A stretch of 64,000 nt of DNA from Megalobrama amblycephala (Eukaryota; Chordata; Actinopteri; Cypriniformes; Xenocyprididae): contig NC_063053.1 in assembly GCF_018812025.1 (NCBI RefSeq), positions 13,930,623-13,994,622 on the forward strand. The letters are read 5' to 3'. Each line of letters begins with the position of its first letter. Within the stretch, counting starts at the first letter, position 1. The position numbers and the translations under genes were made by a program. The notes under the pieces are model-generated. The model was given only the letters and a program-made list of their open reading frames with translations, searched no databases and was not told the DNA's origin. Of this stretch, positions 58,513-64,000 are shown piece by piece.

Positions 58513-59689
58513 AGGCACAGTATGTAAGTTTTACCGTTAGAGGTCTCTTCTTTAAAACAATAACAAAGGCATAGTTTGACGCCATGAATGAGCATGGAAT
58601 CGTGGGAGTTGTTGTTCTTATCTCCACAGCCAATGGAAAGCAATCTGAAGGGACTTAGACAGATATCATGTTCATGGATGAGTTGATGTATTAAAGTTGT
58701 ATTAATGTTACTGTGGTAAGAAGCAGGGCTGGACCGAAAGCCTGGGACATTTTACGTTGCTTTTTTTTTTTTTTTATGCTTAAATGCTGCAATTTGCCAC
58801 TGCTGCTCCTTTTGCTTTGTTATTAATGCATATTTTATGATCAAATTATGATTAAAGTTGTTCAACGTCTGCATCCTTCGTCCCTGAACTTGAACTTAGT
58901 TAAAGTTATGTTACTTAAATTCACATTATTTTATTTCATTCTAATGAAACAACCGCAAATGCTGAATTAATACTCATACAGGTCATTTTATCTGACAAAT
59001 TAAAATTTGAGGGATAACACGGTGCTGTTTTTCTTGGTCAAAACAATCATATTAAAATACTTTTGAGTGTTTTGAAAGTTATTATGTGCATACTTTCGGT
59101 GCCTGGTATGAGACACTTGTTGCACACTGCAGTAAGCTAGATTGATATTAGAATATCATATTAATGAAAGCTGGATGACATGTGCTGCTAAATGGAATGC
59201 AATTAATTTTAAGCTATATTGTATGGTGGAGAAAATTACTGTTACTAAAGCTCTTTCTGATTATGCTATGTAAGCCTTTTGACAAAATAGCATTCTCTCT
59301 GAGGCATGGTACAAACATGTTACTTGCGGTAAATCAAGAAAACAAGATTCAAACAGTAAGACTACCCGTTTTGAGCTATATAACAATGATTGGTTTTCTG
59401 TGGATAAAACTATCCAAACAGTTGCTCACCAGTGTAATAAGATGCATAGCATATTAAAGCATCTTTGGTTTTTCCATGGTTTCTATGGAAATCAAGGTTA
59501 CGTGGATATGACGTCATTGACAGGCGATGCAATGACAGGGGCAATTACACTGGTTAAAGTAGCTGAATTCTCTGGATTTAAACATTGTTGGAAACATTTG
59601 GTATAATGTAAGTTCGCAAGTCAACAAAATATATAACTGTTTTAGTGGGTTTTGTATATTTTAATCCAAAAATTGTACATATTGTGCCT
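58513..59689. mobile_element. TTAA-type MITE, ACAATATGTA family, copy B
   Basis: Left AGGCACAGTATGTAAGTTTT, right TTGTACATATTGTGCCT with TTAA at 59691-59694; the left TTAA has decayed. 1.18 kb, longer than copy A. ORFs inside are unrecognised. Confidence 0.75.
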
Positions 59690-59952
59690 TTTAAGAGTCA
59701 ATATCAGGGTTGTTCAGGTGAATATTGTGATTAATTGCAAAATCTATATCTTTGCCAAGCCTAGGATGTCGCATTTGGCTGTAGTGAGCGCACGATGGAG
59801 AGTCCAAAACAAAACAGTTTTTTAAAGAACAGACTAGGAACACAGAGATCACATGAGTAATAATCATAGATAAATAACCAAATCACGATAATATAATCAC
59901 ATAATAATATAATGTGTGTATAATATAATATAATATAACATAATATAATATA

Positions 59953-59957
<5 letters not shown>

Positions 59958-60027
<70 letters not shown>
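59958..60027. repeat. Compound (GT)n(AT)n microsatellite
   Basis: About 19 GT units then about 16 AT units, next to TAATA repeats at 59925-59955. Confidence 0.95.
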
Positions 60028-60030
<3 letters not shown>

Positions 60031-61549
60031 ATATCTCAAACATATATATATCAAACATAAAGAAACTTGGGTTATAACCATAGAATCAAACGAGGTCATA
60101 ATCAGCAATGAAGGAAACTGAAACTAAACAGAGCGGGGAAATTGGAACAAAGGGAAGTGGAACAGAATTTCAAAATAACATAATAGAATAGAGAATATGT
60201 TGCATTTTTAATGTACATGCTAAGGCGTCCTGGAAAGCGTTGAAGGACCACCTATCAATCAGTTATTGCAATAAAACTATTTTTTTGAATATCTGAGGTT
60301 GTTGGGACTCGACTAAAATCTAAATTTGTGATGAGAAAATATATATGGGCGCATCGCTTTTTGTGCTTTATCAAAGGTGAACAGGATCCTCCTGATAACC
60401 AGAATTACTTGGCCACAAAAAGTATGCTAATACCAGTTGAACATCAATATGTTTCGGTTGACCACTCTATTTCATATGGTCATCTGAGATCAATGTTACT
60501 ACCAGATGTAAACAGGGCCTGAGCCAGTGTCCCGCCTTACGTGTCTGTCCGCATCCGTCTCCTCCTCTCCCTCTGCCTGTTTTTAGTCTTTATGTGGAAG
60601 CAGGCCTTGCCTGCCCATGCGTGGCCTGAAGGTGGAAGTGTAATTTCCTGTGGCAGACAGGCTGGGAACAATTGGTGGGGGGTGGTTGAAGAGAAACAGG
60701 CTGTGAACACACTGCCCTATGATAACTCAAAGAGGCAGCCTGCCTCACGGGTGCCGAGACAAAAACGAAGAGGGAAAAAATGAATAGCTAAGCCACAACA
60801 CCCCACCCCCCACCCCCAGAACTCCAAGCTTGTTCAGAAGGGTTTGTGTTCAGTCAGGCCTGAGAGTCGGTCTGTTGTGTTTTCTCAGGCTGAAAGTGGG
60901 GAGCACAAGAGAGGTACATTAGTATCGCCTCATTGCCATTTATTACGCTCCTCTGTTCTTCTGCAGTGCCTTCGTAATATGGAAATAATTGAGCTCTGAT
61001 AAAGCAAATGCCAGGACATTGTGTTTTTTTGTGTGTCTGTCATTCTTTAGTTTGTTGTGCTTGTGTGTTTCATGGTGTGAAGATCTCTATCAGACATTAA
61101 CAGAAGCCTAAAATGGTGTTGAAGCAAATGTTTTTGAAAATTTGCAATATGATGCTGCACAGAGGACGTGCAGGCATTTTAGAGCTTAGTGCATACGTTT
61201 GTCATTTTATTTCAGTTATTTTCTAATTTTATTACTTTTTTTTAATGTCTGTTTGCTCTCGTAAATTTGCTTTTTAGTCATTCTTCCGGTAAATTTTTGG
61301 GCTGCATCTGCAAGCCACATCATGAGTAGCATCTGGATGATCATTCCCCATCGAGAAAGTACTAGTGTGTTTTGGGCTGTCTGTTCTGCACTAAACCAGA
61401 TTGAAGGATTAAATCCCATCCGTAGGTGTTGTGTCCATCTGACTGTCCATCATCGCCCACTCTTTGGGTCTGTTCCAGAATCTTGTCAACAGTATCCTAA
61501 CAGAGATGAAACCTTGGGATTGACTGAAACACTTTCCATGGGAAGCAAC
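60028..61549 (+). other. Non-coding, no gene recognised
   Basis: ORFs at 60328-60783 and 61216-61690 have no recognised domain. A C-rich run lies at about 60801. Confidence 0.35.
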
Positions 61550-61554
61550 TTAAA

Positions 61555-62157
61555 AGGTGCTAAAGAGGATGTTTTGTTTTATACATTTTTGCAATATTAC
61601 TTGAAACTGTCTTTACTAACTGATAAAAGGCTATTTATTAGGTGCACTGAAAGTAATAATATTAATATACATCATCTGTGCACGAGGTAGGGCCTTAAAA
61701 ACATCAGCCAATCGTTTACGCGATCATCACGTAAATGATTGGCCCTCTGGCTTGTCAATCACTGCCGTGACTTCCTTGTGAGAGACGTGCACGGATTGGC
61801 CCTCTGGCTTGTCAATCACTGCCATGACGTTTCGTGTGAGAGACGAGCGCGGCTGCGCGCTCCAGTAACTTTTCACACTCCACAGGCGCTGCATGCAATG
61901 TTTTTGTCCGGAGACAGGAGTAACAACTGCAGATTATGAGTTACCTGCGGTGAGTCCGACATAATGAATCCACTAACACAACACAGCGAATGCCGGTGGT
62001 AAACACTCGTGTTCCAATACTCGTGCACAAGTTTTGGGAGGCGTTCCTTTGAAATGAGCTGTGAAGGAGGGGGGCTGTTCTTACGCATGCGCTCATTTAA
62101 AAAACTCAGTAACAGTCTTTGGATTCTCAGTCGATGAAAAAATCCTCTCTATCACCT
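61555..62157. mobile_element. TTAA-flanked MITE, AGGTGCTAAAGAGGAT family, copy B with internal duplication
   Basis: Matches copy A (34787-35337) along its length, with TTAA at 61550-61553 (plus one A) and 62158-62161. It carries an extra 57-bp direct repeat at 61737-61851 absent from copy A. Confidence 0.87.
61737..61851 (+). repeat. 57-bp tandem duplication inside a MITE
   Basis: GATTGGCCCTCTGGCTTGTC begins each of two adjacent units, which differ at a few positions; copy A has one unit. Confidence 0.85.
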
Positions 62158-62161
62158 TTAA

Positions 62162-63937
62162 ATTAATTCCCATAGAGTGCAACAGTTGAGTCTCAGAAGT
62201 AAAATAATATAATTGTGATAGATAAATTTTGTTTGAAAGAGGAATTCTTGGTTAAAAAATTACCCATGATCCTAAAAAAAAAAAAAAAAAAAAACTCGAC
62301 CAATTAGAGAGTCACAAGCAAGTCATGTCAAAAGAACACTTTAGTGCCCATGAAACACTGCAAATAAGTCAGTCTCCCTAGCTGATGTTTTTGCCTTTTT
62401 TTTTTTTTTTTTTTTTTTCTTTCTTGCAATAACTGTAAAATATATGGTTTGTATAAATAATCAACATCTTAAAATCAATAGTTTTGTATTTCTTCATTGT
62501 TTTTCATTTTACCTTTTGCATTGCTTCAGGGGATTGTAGTTCTTTCCGTCATTAAAGCCATTAAGTATACAGTCTCGTACTTTTGTCTTTTTTTGCTTCA
62601 AAAGTGTGTAATGATGTGATTCACCTTGTAGCTGGTTGGTTTTGTTCATAGCTTACAACTCTCGAATGAAGACTTTTTTCAAATCCCTATGAGAAAAAAT
62701 ACTTCCAGAACCAAGGCCGCTAAAAAAGTATTCAGGCACTTTTTGGTGTTAGCATGTTAGTAAGCTAACCATCAGCCTTTCAGGCTGTTGTTGTGATTCC
62801 CTCAAGTATAAAAAACATGGTGCACACACAAATATTGGATACAATTTGTTAATTGGATTTAACTTTTTTTGTCAGTAGTTTTTGGTATTGAATAATTAGG
62901 GACATTTATAATCATCAGTTTGTTTTCACAGAACTTGTCACAGTGCATTATGGGATTGCCCTCTCCCCAAAGGATATGTGTGATGTTCCCTTAGATTTTA
63001 GCCAAAATGAGGTATCTTGGGAGGTAGTGTAATTTCCTACTTAAGTTTCCTACCTTTTTAAAACAGCATTTGTGCCAAAAATGCAGCTCTATGATGCCTT
63101 GAAAATGTTTTTAGGTTTTGGAACAAAGCTTTAATGTCTCTCCTGATACAGTAGACAAATCTGTGCTTTGATTGAGACACCTGTATTATAAATCAATGCT
63201 GCTTTTTCAACAGCTTATAGTTCCCCTCAAAAATGAAAACTGTCATTTACTCACCCTCATCCTTTGAATCCCTTTTTTTTTCTTTCTTCTGTGGAACACA
63301 ATATATTTCGCACAAAAAGGAAAGAAAAAAAAATCTCCACATGATAGCAGTGTGAAGGGAAAAGATCGATATTTAAGTTGCTAATGGAACTCCAGTGTAG
63401 TTCTCAAATCTCTTATGTGCTTGTGCTTATTCAAGCTTGGTGCCTCAAGATGCATTGCACCAGTTTTAATGTTAATTATGTCAATTAACAGAATATATTT
63501 TTGGTTGTACCTCTTTATCTTTCCTTATTTTGTCTTCTTTCTGTGTTTATCATGGCTATTTTCCCTTTCAAGTCACCCTTGTAGTAGTTTGATGTAGGCT
63601 GTTAGAGATTGGAGTTGTAGTTTTGTCAGCTTCCCGCCTTTCTTCTATCGATCTATTGGGAAGAACTAACTGTTTTACCCTTTTGTTTTGCTCACATGGA
63701 AGACCCAGAGAGGATGTGTATTAATCCTGGGTGCTACCTCTAATAGAATTATCAACTCCTGATGTTGTGCACGCCATAAATCTTCGCCCAGCTCGCTTTC
63801 TTCCTCTTGTCAGAAAGTGCAAGAGTGTGCACTTCTCCTGCGGTGCACTTTCCTAGTGGCGTTTCATATTTATTTCCCCTTCTCTGTTCTGCGGAGGCAG
63901 CTCAAGCATGCTTCTTTACAGGCGGTGGTGGTTGTAC
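62162..63937 (+). other. Non-coding, MITE fragment near the end
   Basis: It holds A and T runs (62274, 62396) and a piece at about 63213-63330 (AAAATGAAAACTGTCATTTA, CTCACCCTCAT) from the same abundant MITE family seen at 1016 and 56392. No coding signal. Confidence 0.35.
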
Positions 63938-64000
63938 TAGGGCTGCTCGATTTTGGTCAATATTGTAATCAAGATTATTTAACAAAACGGCTAATTACAA
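63938..64000 (+). mobile_element. Left end of an hAT-type element cut by the window edge
   Basis: TAGGGCTGCTCGATTTTGG has the start seen in the other hAT ends here (TAGGGCT…). The rest lies outside the window. Confidence 0.5.

Overview
This is a vertebrate nuclear window, almost certainly from a teleost and most likely a cyprinid (carp/zebrafish relative). The basis is a split gene with GT-AG introns, coding sequence close to vertebrate ZSWIM8, and a dense load of Tc1/mariner-, hAT- and TTAA-type miniature DNA transposons of the kind that fill cyprinid introns. There is no prokaryotic-style gene packing and no CRISPR, operon or rRNA signal. The species cannot be named from the sequence alone.

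63-14302 (+) holds the last 14 coding exons of zswim8 (977 residues plus stop), the substrate-receptor subunit of the cullin-RING ubiquitin ligase that removes Argonaute in target-directed microRNA decay. The exons join in frame without a break. The SWIM finger and BC-box half lies upstream of the window. One intron uses a GC donor and one acceptor is a NAGNAG tandem. The 3' UTR probably runs to about 15.69 kb, ending at an AATAAA just before a miniature transposon.

16.85-17.01 kb looks like the first, non-coding exon of a second + strand gene: an AAGATGGCGGC motif of YY1 type, a 12-codon upstream ORF and a consensus donor TCG|GTGAGT. I found no further exon of it, so 17-64 kb would be its first intron (at least 47 kb) or intergenic DNA. 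The gene is not identified.

17-64 kb is a transposon graveyard. I could delimit several hAT-type elements by 8-bp target duplications (20742-21083, 22542-23537, 27371-28970, 29731-31070, 35382-36253, 44971-45779, 48583-51441) and others by TTAA (39341-40287, 34787-35337, 61555-62157, 54827-55639). There are also giant fold-backs (49688-51233 is a 1.5-kb palindrome built from two inverted copies of a decayed mariner transposase 5' half), a tRNA-derived SINE and long (AT)n and (GT)n tracts. Elements are repeatedly nested, up to three or four deep at 0.8-2.0 kb and 47.3-51.6 kb. One insertion (29731-31070) has its empty site preserved in a sister repeat at 33.2 kb. A 0.5-kb module at 40.45-40.96 kb carries a leader and the start of a RecQ-like helicase reading frame between 12-bp direct repeats; it is the most unusual object here.

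All boundaries were read by eye. Family names beyond superfamily are tentative, and repeat ends without a stated target duplication are approximate.
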